The translations under genes were made by a program, and so were the position numbers. The notes below the pieces were generated by a model. It searched no databases. It worked only from the letters and a program-made list of their open reading frames with translations, and was not told where the DNA came from. Shown here piece by piece: positions 1 through 7,437 of a stretch of DNA of 22,495 bases (position 1 is the first letter of the stretch; every line of letters starts with the position of its first letter). Source of the DNA: UBA11524 sp964383815 (GTDB taxonomy: Bacteria > Bacillota > Clostridia > Christensenellales > Aristaeellaceae); assembly GCA_964383815.1 (NCBI GenBank), contig CAYLIC010000034.1, forward strand, positions 1 to 22,495, written 5' to 3'.

Positions 1-351
1 TTCTTCTCCTTCGGCACCAACGACCTGACCCAGATGACCTTCGGCTTCTCCCGTGACGATGCCGGCAAGTTCCTGGGCAGCTACTACGATAACAAGATCT
101 TCGAGAGCGATCCCTTCGCCCGTCTGGATACCGAGGGTGTTGGCAAGCTGGTGGAAATGGCTGCCAAGCTGGGCCGTCAGACCCGCGCCAACATCAAGCT
201 GGGCATCTGCGGCGAGCACGGCGGCGACCCGAGCACCATCATGTTCTGCCACAAGGTTGGCCTGAACTATGTGTCCTGCTCTCCCTTCCGTGTGCCGATC
301 GCCCGTCTGGCTGCTGCTCACGCTGCTATCCTGGAGAAGCAGGGTAAGTAA
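1..351 (+). CDS. ppdK: Pyruvate, phosphate dikinase, C-terminal fragment
   Basis: Only the last 116 codons are inside the window; the frame is open from base 1 and ends at TAA. PPDK interconverts pyruvate, ATP and phosphate with phosphoenolpyruvate, AMP and pyrophosphate in the cytoplasm. The visible part is the PEP/pyruvate-binding TIM-barrel end of the PEP-utilising enzyme family. It begins with FSFGTNDLTQM, a conserved active-site stretch, and contains GICGEHGGDP, which carries the catalytic Cys, followed by the usual VSCSPFRVPIARLAAA ending. PPDK is preferred over enzyme I of the PTS or PEP synthase because of this exact ending, but the domains that would settle it lie upstream. A strong intrinsic terminator follows 35 bases after the stop, so it is the last gene of its transcript. 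Confidence 0.93.
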   Translation, partial: FFSFGTNDLTQMTFGFSRDDAGKFLGSYYDNKIFESDPFARLDTEGVGKLVEMAAKLGRQTRANIKLGICGEHGGDPSTIMFCHKVGLNYVSCSPFRVPIARLAAAHAAILEKQGK

Positions 352-386
352 TTGCCAGCGCTGAGGCATCAGTGCGAAAAACAACT

Positions 387-422
387 GCAGCTCCTGTCTG
401 AAAAGGCAGGAGCTGCTTTTTT
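387..422 (+). terminator. Intrinsic terminator of ppdK
   Basis: A perfect 10-bp stem (gcagctcctg / caggagctgc) closes a 10-base loop and is followed by six T residues. This is a textbook Rho-independent terminator for the plus strand. The remaining gap to 573 shows no further gene or clear promoter. Confidence 0.92.
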
Positions 423-573
423 GCATGGTTTTGGTGGATGAACATGTTCCATTTTCCTCAGCGGTAGCCGGCTGCACCATACCATCGCATGATTCGTGCT
501 TCCGTGAATCCGTTTGTGCGGTGATTGCATCCAGCGGGGAAAAGTGCTGATGATTCCAACAAGGATGAATAGC

Positions 574-609
574 ACAACACCCGCCACAAGTTTCAGCGGC
601 GGGTGTTGT
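574..609 (-). terminator. Hairpin closing the lgt-recX-HD transcript
   Basis: A perfect 12-bp GC-rich stem (acaacacccgcc / ggcgggtgttgt) with a 12-base loop starts five bases beyond the HD gene stop on the minus strand. No long T run follows on either strand, so it may be a U-poor terminator or a 3'-end stabiliser. Its position right after the last gene of the operon supports a role at the transcript end. Confidence 0.6.
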
Positions 610-614
610 ACTAT

Positions 615-1073
615 TCAGCGAAGCTCTTCTAATAATGCGGCGTATCGTGCGGTGTGCTTTTCGCATGGCGGCAAGGATGGATTGTGCAGACAATGCTGCA
701 ACACATCCGCATCCTTCAGCACTTCGTCCAGGGGCGCGTGCACCTTGTCCTTGTCGCTGTGATGGGCGATGGCGTTGCAGATGGCGGCAACCTCCTCCTG
801 GGTGAACAGGCCGGAGCCATTCAGGCAGCTGCGGGCCATGGCAGCGCTGCGCCCGGCGTGATTGCGTCTATCGCCGGTGGCGCAGGCGGAAATGTCGTGC
901 AGCAGGCCGCAGACAGTGGCAAGCTGTGGGTCGATGCTGCGGCGCAGCGCCAGCAGGGCTGCATTTCCAGCCACGCCGTACAGGTGCACGGCGGCGGTGC
1001 GGTGCTCGGCTGCATCCACAATGGTGTCCAGCAGGCGGTTTACATAGGTTTGCACACAGGTGATGCGATCCAT
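615..1073 (-). CDS. Small HD-domain phosphohydrolase
   Basis: This 152-residue protein has the pattern of the HD metal-dependent phosphohydrolase superfamily. Likely ligands are His30 (AVHLYG), the His59-Asp60 doublet (GLLHDI), a His at 72 (NHAGRSA), paired His104-His105 (AIAHHSDK) and Asp121 (LKDADVL). Such short stand-alone HD proteins hydrolyse phosphoesters or nucleotides, but the substrate cannot be named from sequence. An AGGAGG ribosome binding site lies seven bases before the ATG. It is the last gene of a minus-strand run with lgt, a serine hydrolase and recX, 47 bases after recX. No membrane segment or signal peptide is seen. Confidence 0.8.
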   Translation of the reverse strand: MDRITCVQTYVNRLLDTIVDAAEHRTAAVHLYGVAGNAALLALRRSIDPQLATVCGLLHDISACATGDRRNHAGRSAAMARSCLNGSGLFTQEEVAAICNAIAHHSDKDKVHAPLDEVLKDADVLQHCLHNPSLPPCEKHTARYAALLEELR

Positions 1074-1120
1074 GGTCGGTCCTCCTGAAAAAGCTCAAGG
1101 GTTATTGACATGACAGGCCT

Positions 1121-1753
1121 TCATGGCTCGTCCTCCAGGTCGGCCATGGCGCGGCTGATGGCCTGGCGGGCCACATCCCAGCCGAAACCGCGGCGGGCCA
1201 GCATGGCCGTGATGCGGCTGGCGGTTTTGCGGGGGTCTTCGCCGGATTTTGTGCGGGTAAGCGCCTTTTCCACCAGGGCAACGGCGGAGGAAAGCTGGTC
1301 ATCCGGGTCGATGTTCTCCAGGGCGGCCTCTGCCTCTTCGGCGGAGATGCCCTTGCGGCGCAGCTCCTGGGCAATGCGGTTGCGGCCCAGCTTGTGGTTC
1401 ACCCGGGCTTCCACCCATTGCTGGGCAAAGTCCGCATCGTCCAGCAGGTTCTCGGTTTCCAGCTTGTAGAGCACCATCTCCACTGTGCAGGGCCGATAGC
1501 CGCAGCGGAGCAGCTTATCCTCAATTTCCTTGCGGCTCCGGGCCCGGCTTGCCAGGAAGGCAACTGCCCTGTCCAGGGCATGGCGATACTGGCGTACCAT
1601 CAGCCAGTTGTCGTAATCGTCCATGTCGATGGGCTGACCCTCTTCCAGGGGACGCTCACGAAAGAGGCTGATGGGAACGAGAATTTCATCACATTCGCTG
1701 ATGGTAACACGCATCTTTCCACGCTCTTTTTTGATGGAAGTAATCACGTCCAT
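1121..1753 (-). CDS. recX: Regulatory protein RecX
   Basis: RecX binds RecA filaments and limits recombinase and coprotease activity. The 210-residue product is rich in three-helix repeats typical of the family: ALDRAVAFLASRARSRKEIEDKL, the VVEMVLYKLETENLLDDADFAQQWVEAR-like block, and a C-terminal GFGWDVARQAISRA repeat. An upstream in-frame ATG at 1801 exists, but the ATG at 1753 is chosen because AAGGAG sits eight bases before it. That site lies inside the end of the preceding hydrolase gene, and the two genes overlap by ten bases, suggesting translational coupling. No recA is seen in the window. Confidence 0.88.
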   Translation of the reverse strand: MDVITSIKKERGKMRVTISECDEILVPISLFRERPLEEGQPIDMDDYDNWLMVRQYRHALDRAVAFLASRARSRKEIEDKLLRCGYRPCTVEMVLYKLETENLLDDADFAQQWVEARVNHKLGRNRIAQELRRKGISAEEAEAALENIDPDDQLSSAVALVEKALTRTKSGEDPRKTASRITAMLARRGFGWDVARQAISRAMADLEDEP

Positions 1754-2898
1754 GAGGGTAACTCCTTCTGCAATGCCCATTGGAGCAAGGCTTTGTTGCA
1801 CAGCCCCAGGCGGCCTTGCCTTGCCTCGGAGCAGCCGCCATTGAGGAAGATGACCTGCCGGCCTGTACCCTCCTCGAAAAAGGCACCGTCCACACAGCCG
1901 TAGGCAAAGCCTTGGTGTCCATAAACCTTGTGGGCGGAAATATCGGGATTGTCTATGATGACAAGCCCCAAACCATACCGCCTGGCGGGCCGTTCAGCCG
2001 GGCCGGTGAAGCTGTGTTGGGCGGTCATCTGGTGGATGGATCCGGCGGACAGCAGCGGTGCGCCGCCCTGGGAAATCATGGTCAGCATTCGGGAAAGGGA
2101 CGCTGCGTCCGTGTACATGGCGCCGGCGGTATAGCCGAAGTGCCGCAGCGGGTCGGCTGCAGAAAGCGGCTGACGGCCCAGGGCGGTAACGGTTACATCC
2201 TGGCCTTTGCGGTAGGGCAGCACACGGCTCATGGGCATGATGCTGGATGCGTCCAGGGTGGATGCATCCAGTGTGGCGTGCATGCCCAGCGGGCGGAAGA
2301 GCCGCTGCTGAAAGACCTGCTCCAGCGGCAAGCCGGTGACCTGCTCCATCACGCAGCCCAGCAGGCCAAAGCCAAAATTGCAGTAGGCCATGTCCTGTGT
2401 GCTGCGCACGCTCGGTGCATGGAGAACCTCACGGTAGGACTGACCCTGCCGCAATGCACTGTCATAGGCGGGCACATCCCGCAGGCCGGAGGTGTGGCAC
2501 AGCAGCTGGCGGATGGTCACGCCCGCCAGCGCAGGCTCGGCAGTGCCGCCGGGCAGCAGGGGAGCCACAGCATCGTCCAGGCGGAAGGCATCTTCCTCCG
2601 CCAGCATGAGGGTTACAAGGGCTGTTGCCATTTTGGTAATGGACGCCACCCGGAACATGGTGTGCTGGCTGGCCTGGTGGCAGGGATTGCCGGTGGATGT
2701 GAACACAGCGGCGGTGCTTTCGCCATCCTTCAGCAAGAGCGAAGCACCCAAAACATGGTGGCGGCACAGCAGCCGCTCGTAGGCTGGCAGGCCGATGGTA
2801 CGTCCCTGCCGGGTGTGGTGCATCTGCCACCTTGGCGTGGGCGCCAGCAGCGGCAGCGCGGCCCGGTAGAGCAGGTTTTTCATGGGTGTGGTGGGCAT
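1744..2898 (-). CDS. Serine hydrolase, beta-lactamase / class C fold
   Basis: The 384-residue protein belongs to the serine beta-lactamase and DD-peptidase fold family (class C/EstB/PBP4*-like). It has the nucleophile motif S-I-T-K at 86-89, HTSGLRD at 135-141, the second motif Y-C-N at 172-174, and an H-Q-G triad at 328-330 in place of the KTG box. Members include esterases, D-aminopeptidases and beta-lactam-insensitive peptidases, so the substrate is unknown and resistance should not be assumed. No convincing N-terminal signal peptide is visible, so a cytoplasmic location is possible. The ATG at 2898 is preferred because AAGGAG lies six bases before it. The gene overlaps lgt by 19 bases. 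Confidence 0.82.
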   Translation of the reverse strand: MPTTPMKNLLYRAALPLLAPTPRWQMHHTRQGRTIGLPAYERLLCRHHVLGASLLLKDGESTAAVFTSTGNPCHQASQHTMFRVASITKMATALVTLMLAEEDAFRLDDAVAPLLPGGTAEPALAGVTIRQLLCHTSGLRDVPAYDSALRQGQSYREVLHAPSVRSTQDMAYCNFGFGLLGCVMEQVTGLPLEQVFQQRLFRPLGMHATLDASTLDASSIMPMSRVLPYRKGQDVTVTALGRQPLSAADPLRHFGYTAGAMYTDAASLSRMLTMISQGGAPLLSAGSIHQMTAQHSFTGPAERPARRYGLGLVIIDNPDISAHKVYGHQGFAYGCVDGAFFEEGTGRQVIFLNGGCSEARQGRLGLCNKALLQWALQKELPSWT

Positions 2899-3809
2899 AG
2901 GCGCTCCTTTTCATTGGTGGTATAGGCTGCAAAGGCGGCACTAAGCACGGCCAGCGCGTAGCTCATACAGGCCAGGACTGGCACGCCTTTCACGGCGAAC
3001 AGCGGTATCAGCGCCGCAAAGCACATGGCTGGAATGAACCGCACAGGGTGCAAATCTCTGCGGTTGCGGAGGATGAAAACCAGTGTGGCCCCAAGGCACA
3101 GGCAGGCGCTTAGCAGCTGGCTGATGCGCAGGGTGGACGCCATGAGGCTGTCGGTTCGCAGGCCTTCGATCACCAGCCGTCCCGCGCCGTAGAGCAGGAA
3201 GTACCACAGGGTGGTATCTCCCCGACGGTGCATGCGGGTGCGGCTGCACATGAGCAGGGCGAACACCAGCAGATCCCACATGGATTCGTAAAAGAAGGTT
3301 GCCATGTGCCATGCACCGCCGGTGTCGGAGGGAATGAACACCGCTGCCGGAAAGAACTGCCAGGCGGCACTGGTGATTTCCGCACCATAGGCCTCCATGT
3401 TGAAGTAGTTTCCCCAGCGGCCAATGGCCTGGGCAACCGCCAGGCCGGGTGCAATCATGTCCGTCAGGGTGAAAACGGGCAGGCGACGCCTTTTTGCAAA
3501 GAGCACAATGGCGATGAACCCGCCGATGATGCCGCCATAAATCGCCATGCCGCCGCGCCAAATGAACAGAACGCTGATGGGGTCAGCAGCAAAGGTGCCC
3601 CAGGCAAAGGCCACATAGTATATTCGCGCGCCCAGAATCCCCAGGGGAATGACCCACAGGGCTAAATCCACCACAGTGTCCCTGGGCAGGCCTAGGCGCT
3701 TCTCCTGGCGCAGGGCGATGAAAAGTGCCAGGCAGATGCCAAGAACAATCAGCACGCTGTACCAGGGCAGCAGCCCGAAAAACATGCGGCTGGAAGGCGT
3801 TGCAAGCAT
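2880..3809 (-). CDS. lgt: Prolipoprotein diacylglyceryl transferase
   Basis: Lgt moves diacylglycerol from phosphatidylglycerol to the lipobox cysteine of prolipoproteins at the membrane. The 309-residue protein has multiple hydrophobic helices, the WRGGMAIYGG motif near 84-93, the family signature GRWGNYFNMEAYG at 130-142 and the distal GRLVIEGLRTDSL at 210-222 with conserved arginines. The usual HGG is YGG here. The C terminus adds further hydrophobic helices beyond about residue 230, making it longer than the common 260-280 residues. The frame is open further upstream, but ATG 3809 has a GGGGGAA ribosome site and sits just after a SigA promoter. Lgt would act on the lipoprotein-type ABC binding protein at 21306-22229. 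Confidence 0.93.
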   Translation of the reverse strand: MLATPSSRMFFGLLPWYSVLIVLGICLALFIALRQEKRLGLPRDTVVDLALWVIPLGILGARIYYVAFAWGTFAADPISVLFIWRGGMAIYGGIIGGFIAIVLFAKRRRLPVFTLTDMIAPGLAVAQAIGRWGNYFNMEAYGAEITSAAWQFFPAAVFIPSDTGGAWHMATFFYESMWDLLVFALLMCSRTRMHRRGDTTLWYFLLYGAGRLVIEGLRTDSLMASTLRISQLLSACLCLGATLVFILRNRRDLHPVRFIPAMCFAALIPLFAVKGVPVLACMSYALAVLSAAFAAYTTNEKERLCPPHP

Positions 3810-3833
3810 AAATGTTCCCCCTTGTTTGGTTTC

Positions 3834-3862
3834 ATTATAGTTTTTTCCCATTCCCATGTCAA
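3834..3862 (-). promoter_or_regulatory. SigA promoter of the lgt operon
   Basis: Read on the minus strand, TTGACA (3862-3857) and TATAAT (3839-3834) are separated by exactly 17 bases, a perfect consensus housekeeping promoter. Initiation near 3827 would leave a leader of about 18 bases before lgt. It probably drives lgt, the serine hydrolase, recX and the HD gene. Confidence 0.9.
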
Positions 3863-3983
3863 GCATGCGGAAGGATGCAAAAGTTATTACGCAATTCATA
3901 AAGTGATTGTAATATAACCAACGGGCCCGAAAGGAGGAGAAGAAAAAGAATGCAAAAGAAAAACTGTCATACCTGATTATACA

Positions 3984-4012
3984 TTGCACATGAAAGCGTT
4001 TTCAGTTATAAT
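3984..4012 (+). promoter_or_regulatory. Promoter of the upp-atp operon
   Basis: TATAAT at 4007-4012 is preceded after 17 bases by TTGCAC at 3984-3989, a half-matching -35. The start would fall near 4019, leaving about 60 bases of leader. The spacer holds a cre-type operator (separate entry), so the weak -35 is consistent with a regulated promoter. Confidence 0.7.
3991..4004 (+). promoter_or_regulatory. CcpA catabolite-responsive element (cre)
   Basis: TGAAAGCGTTTTCA matches every defined position of the cre consensus TGWAANCGNTNWCA. It lies wholly between -35 and -10 of the upp-atp promoter, where CcpA (or another LacI-family regulator with the same half-site) would be expected to block RNA polymerase. 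Confidence 0.75.
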
Positions 4013-4081
4013 AGGTAAGAAAAATGGACGCGGAGGACAATTATTCCTTCGCATGAAGCAAATGAAGGAGGAGACCTTCCC

Positions 4082-4711
4082 ATGAGCAAGGTACACGTTT
4101 TCGATCATCCGCTTATCCAGCACAAGCTGAGCATTATGCGCAGCAAGGACACCGGCACCAAGGAATTCCGTGAGCTGCTGGAGGAGATCTCCATGCTGAT
4201 GGTGTACGAGGTCACCTGCGACCTGCCCACAAAGGACGTGGAGATTGAGACCCCCATCTGCAAGTGCACCACCCAGATGCTCGCCGGCAAGAAGCTGGGC
4301 ATTGTGCCGATCCTCCGGGCTGGCCTGGGCATGGTGGATGGCGTGCTGCGGCTGATTCCCGCCGCCAGGGTGGGTCACATTGGCCTGTATCGCGACCCGG
4401 AAACCCATGAGCCTGTGGAGTACTACTGCAAGCTGCCTGCCGACAGCGAAAACCGCGAGCTGCTGGTGCTTGACCCCATGCTGGCCACCGGCGGCAGCGC
4501 CAGCGATGCCATTACCATGATTAAGAAGCGCGGATGCAACCATATCCGCCTGGTGAACCTGATTGCCGCCCCCGAGGGCATTGCCAAGGTGCAGCACGAC
4601 CACCCGGACGTGGATATCTATGTGGCTGGCCTGGATGAGAAGCTGAACGAGCACGCATACATCGTTCCCGGCCTGGGCGATGCGGGCGACCGCCTGTTTG
4701 GTACCAAATAA
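4082..4711 (+). CDS. upp: Uracil phosphoribosyltransferase
   Basis: Upp converts uracil and PRPP to UMP in pyrimidine salvage. The 209-residue length is exactly that of the family. The sequence begins KVHVFDHPLIQHKLSIMR, contains the GIVPILRAGLGMVDG block near 77-91, the PRPP-binding loop VLDPMLATGGSA near 129-140, and ends with YIVPGLGDAGDRLFGTK, the uracil-recognition end. A strong GGAGGA ribosome site precedes the ATG. It is first in the same direction as the ATP synthase genes, with 18 bases to the next start, an arrangement also known in Bacillus. Confidence 0.97.
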   Translation: MSKVHVFDHPLIQHKLSIMRSKDTGTKEFRELLEEISMLMVYEVTCDLPTKDVEIETPICKCTTQMLAGKKLGIVPILRAGLGMVDGVLRLIPAARVGHIGLYRDPETHEPVEYYCKLPADSENRELLVLDPMLATGGSASDAITMIKKRGCNHIRLVNLIAAPEGIAKVQHDHPDVDIYVAGLDEKLNEHAYIVPGLGDAGDRLFGTK

Positions 4712-4729
4712 GCAGGTAAGGTGGAGCAG

Positions 4730-5131
4730 ATGGGATTTCTGAGCCAAATTGACCCAACCATCAGGCGGGACACCAAATATATTGTCCTGGTGGTGGTAAT
4801 CCTAACGGCGCTGATGGAATCGGTTTTCCTCATTCTTGGCAAGTGGGACACCACGGTGCTGTTTGGCGGCCTGCTGGGTGCGGCAACGGCTATCCTGAAT
4901 TTCTTCATGATGGCCATGTCCGTGCAGAAGGCTGTTGCCAAGGAGGAGAAAAAGGAAGCCTCCGGTACCATGAAGGCATCCCATTCTTTGCGAATGGTGA
5001 TGCTGGTGGTTATCTGCGCGGTGGCGGCGCTGCTGCCTGGGGTGTTTAACCTGATTGCCACCCTGGTGCCGCTGCTGTTTCCCTCCATTGGCGCAAAGCT
5101 CTATGGCAAGATCATCAAAAACGACGCTTGA
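4730..5131 (+). CDS. atpI: ATP synthase subunit I-like membrane protein
   Basis: This 133-residue protein has four hydrophobic segments (about 18-36, 44-66, 84-102 and 104-122 of the ATG form) with a charged loop (KEEKKEASGTMKASHS) between the second and third. Together with its place directly before atpB, this marks it as an AtpI-type protein. AtpI is thought to help assemble the c-ring and may support Mg2+ or Na+ handling; its sequence is poorly conserved, so the call rests on topology and position. A GTG at 4721 is also in frame. ATG 4730 is preferred because AAGGTGG lies five bases before it. Confidence 0.75.
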   Translation: MGFLSQIDPTIRRDTKYIVLVVVILTALMESVFLILGKWDTTVLFGGLLGAATAILNFFMMAMSVQKAVAKEEKKEASGTMKASHSLRMVMLVVICAVAALLPGVFNLIATLVPLLFPSIGAKLYGKIIKNDA

Positions 5132-5162
5132 CGATTTTCAAATGATGGGAGGTGAATGATCC

Positions 5163-6059
5163 ATGGAAAAGCAAAGCCGCCGCTTTCGGCTGGTGGATGG
5201 CCTGCTGATTGCCATGATTGTACTGCCGCTGGTGGCGGGCATTGTGCTGCAGGTGCTGACCAAGCCAGCCTCCGACGGCATATCCATCTCTGGCGCACGC
5301 ATCTTCTGGCAGTTTGACGGCATGCCCCTGATGCCGTTGCTCATCACCGAGGCGCAAATCAACGCCTGGCTGGTGATGATAACCATCACAGGCCTGTGCC
5401 TGTACCTGACCCATGGCATTCGCGCCGGGGTGAAAACCAAGCGGCAGCTGGCGGCGGAGTGGGCCATTGAAAAGGTGGAGGACATGGTGCGCGGCAATAT
5501 GGATCCTGTGTTTCACGATTCCTACGGCCCGTTTATCGCCACGATTCTGGTATTCTCCGCCCTGTCCAGCCTGATGGCACTGCTGGGGCTGTTCCCGCCC
5601 ACATCCGATGTGAATGTGGTGGCAGGCTGGTCCATCCTGGTGTTCATCCTGATTACGAAAAACAAGCTGAAGGCTGGCCTGGGCGCCTATGCGAAGGGAT
5701 ACCTGGAGCCAATCTTCATCATGCTGCCCATGAACATCATTGGCGAGGTGGCAACCCCTATCTCCATGGCACTGCGTCACTACGGCAATGTCATGTCCGG
5801 CACGGTCATCTCCACGCTGGTGGCGGCAGGCCTGGCGCTTTTGTCCAATGCGCTGCTGGGCTGGCTGCCCGGCTTCCTGGGTGAGGTGCCCTTCCTGCAG
5901 ATCGGCGTGCCTGCGGTGCTGTCTGTCTACTTCGATATTTTCAGCGGCTGCATGCAGGCGTACATCTTTGCCATCCTGACGGTGCTGAACATAACCAGCG
6001 CCTATCCCGGCACGGATGTGGTGGAAGCCTATAAGGCGAAAAAGCACAAGCTGGCCTGA
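5163..6059 (+). CDS. atpB: F-type ATP synthase subunit a
   Basis: Subunit a forms the stator ion channels next to the c-ring in the membrane Fo sector. The 298-residue protein has an N-terminal membrane helix, a charged cytoplasmic stretch (about 88-118), then five or so hydrophobic segments. The family hallmark is PMNIIGEVATPISMALRHYGN with the essential Arg at 205, which releases the ion from the c-subunit carboxylate. The LFPPTSDVNVV stretch near 143-153 also matches the family. AGGTGA lies seven bases before the ATG. It is followed by atpE after 46 bases, the longest gap of the Fo genes, as is common where c is needed in excess. Confidence 0.96.
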   Translation: MEKQSRRFRLVDGLLIAMIVLPLVAGIVLQVLTKPASDGISISGARIFWQFDGMPLMPLLITEAQINAWLVMITITGLCLYLTHGIRAGVKTKRQLAAEWAIEKVEDMVRGNMDPVFHDSYGPFIATILVFSALSSLMALLGLFPPTSDVNVVAGWSILVFILITKNKLKAGLGAYAKGYLEPIFIMLPMNIIGEVATPISMALRHYGNVMSGTVISTLVAAGLALLSNALLGWLPGFLGEVPFLQIGVPAVLSVYFDIFSGCMQAYIFAILTVLNITSAYPGTDVVEAYKAKKHKLA

Positions 6060-6105
6060 TGGATTCAGGCTGCAAATAAAAAACAAAGAAGAGAGGTTTT
6101 GAATC

Positions 6106-6393
6106 ATGGAAATCGCAATCGGTATCATTCTGGGCTGCTGCGCATTGGGCGCAGGTATCTGCATGGGCATTGGTGCTATCGGTCCTGCTATTGGCGAAGG
6201 TAACGCCGTTGCCAAGTCCTGCGAGGCCATTGGCCGCCAGCCGGAGAGCAAGAGCGCTGTGACCTCCACCATGGTCATGGGCTGCGCCATTGCCGAAACC
6301 ACGGGCATTTACTCCCTGGTTATTGCCATTCTGCTGATTTTCGCTGCCCCTGGCATTATGGTCGGCGCACTGAAGAATGCCATTGGCGGCTAA
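6106..6393 (+). CDS. atpE: F-type ATP synthase subunit c, two-carboxylate Na+-type
   Basis: Subunit c forms the membrane rotor ring. This 95-residue protein is a two-helix hairpin with the loop GRQPESKS (43-50). The C-terminal helix has the ion-binding carboxylate Glu64 within AIAETTGIYSLV. Thr65, Thr66 and Tyr69 match the Ser/Thr-Thr-x-x-Tyr pattern of Na+-coupled rings, and the spacing to the N-terminal ligand is 33 residues as in Ilyobacter. The N-terminal ligand, Gln32 in Ilyobacter, is Glu31 here (PAIGEG). A Glu-plus-Glu site is known from the Na+-driven ring of Fusobacterium nucleatum. I infer Na+ coupling. The C terminus extends about seven residues beyond typical Na+ rings. Confidence 0.97.
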   Translation: MEIAIGIILGCCALGAGICMGIGAIGPAIGEGNAVAKSCEAIGRQPESKSAVTSTMVMGCAIAETTGIYSLVIAILLIFAAPGIMVGALKNAIGG

Positions 6394-6406
6394 GTAGGTG
6401 AAGGAA

Positions 6407-6907
6407 ATGCAAGCACTTGACGTCATTTCCGTCAATATTTGGAGCATCATCATCTCCCTGTGCAACCTGGCGATTCTTTGCGCCCTGCTGAAGAAGTTCC
6501 TCTACAAGCCGGTGAAGGCCACCATGAACGCCCGGGAGGAAGCCATTGCAGCCCAGTATCGCGCCGCGGATGAGGCGGAGCAGGCTGCCCAGGCGGACAA
6601 GGCTGCCTATGCCGAGAAGCTCTCCGGCGCCCAGGCCGAGGCCGACAGCATGCTGGAGCAGGCTGCAGTGAACGCCAGCCGCCGGGGCGAGCGCATTGTT
6701 GCCGAGGCCCAGGACAAGGCGGAAGGCATTATCCGCCAGGCGCAGAACGAGGCTCAGCTGGAGAAGCAGAAGGCCAAGGCCAGCATCCGCCGGGAGATTA
6801 CCGACGTTTCTGCCGCGCTGACGGAAAAGCTGCTGGGCCGCGAAATGTCGCAGGAGGATCACCACGCGATGATCGACTCCTTCCTGGACGAAATTGGTGA
6901 TGAGTGA
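6407..6907 (+). CDS. atpF: F-type ATP synthase subunit b
   Basis: Subunit b is the peripheral stalk linking Fo to F1. The 166-residue product has one N-terminal membrane helix (about 8-30, VNIWSIIISLCNLAILCALL) followed by KKFLYKPV, the usual junction, and a long Ala/Glu/Lys/Arg-rich right-handed coiled coil to the C terminus. A GTG at 6398 is in frame. ATG 6407 is preferred because AGGTGA sits five bases before it. The stop overlaps the atpH start (TGATG), indicating coupling. Only one b gene is present, so the stalk is expected to be a homodimer. Confidence 0.95.
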   Translation: MQALDVISVNIWSIIISLCNLAILCALLKKFLYKPVKATMNAREEAIAAQYRAADEAEQAAQADKAAYAEKLSGAQAEADSMLEQAAVNASRRGERIVAEAQDKAEGIIRQAQNEAQLEKQKAKASIRREITDVSAALTEKLLGREMSQEDHHAMIDSFLDEIGDE

Positions 6908-7437
6908 TGAACAAAACGAGCAACGAATTTGCCGAGGCCCTTTTCGCCCTGTGCATGGAATACCATGACGAGGAGGAAACCCTGCAGGCCCTGCACCTGG
7001 TGCGGGACGGCTTTGCTGCCCAGCCTGAGGCGCTGGCGATGCTGGATTCGCCTGCCATTCCCAAGGCGGAGCGCCGCAAGGCCCTGGAGGATGCCTTTGC
7101 CCGGAGTGTACCCCAGCATGTAATGGGATACCTGGACTTGCTGTGCCAAAATGGCCGCATGCGCCAGCTGAACGAAAGCATTCGCCGCTTTGAGGAGCTG
7201 TACGACAGCGCGAAAAAGCTATCCACAGCCATTGTAACCAGCGCGGTTGCCCTTTCTGATGAGGAAAAGCAGCAGCTGCAACAGCGGCTGGAGGCCAGGC
7301 TGCACCGGACCATTCGCCTGGTGTGCCAGGTGGATGCCTCCCTGATGGGCGGCGTGGTGGTGCAGGTGGATGGCAAGGTGATCGACGGCAGCCTGAAGCA
7401 CAAGCTGCATGAAATCAAGGAAGTGATGAATCGATGA
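6907..7437 (+). CDS. atpH: F-type ATP synthase subunit delta
   Basis: Subunit delta (OSCP) caps F1 and binds the b stalk. The 176-residue protein has the N-terminal helical bundle (FAEALFALCMEYHDEEETLQ, with the conserved LDSPAIPKAERRKAL block near 46-60) and the C-terminal domain ending in LMGGVVVQVDGKVIDGSLKHKLHEIK, a strong family signature. The first ATG is taken at 6907, overlapping the atpF stop; a GTG three bases earlier is also possible. The end overlaps atpA by four bases (ATGA). Confidence 0.94.
   Translation: MNKTSNEFAEALFALCMEYHDEEETLQALHLVRDGFAAQPEALAMLDSPAIPKAERRKALEDAFARSVPQHVMGYLDLLCQNGRMRQLNESIRRFEELYDSAKKLSTAIVTSAVALSDEEKQQLQQRLEARLHRTIRLVCQVDASLMGGVVVQVDGKVIDGSLKHKLHEIKEVMNR

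Noticed and set aside
352..614. A small gene or RNA between ppdK and the HD gene
   Set aside because: Apart from the two hairpins listed, I found no ribosome-site-led frame, promoter or known RNA fold in this gap.
1744..2898. An antibiotic resistance beta-lactamase
   Set aside because: The fold motifs are present, but KTG is replaced by HQG and the gene sits in a housekeeping operon without mobility signs, so a generic serine hydrolase is safer.
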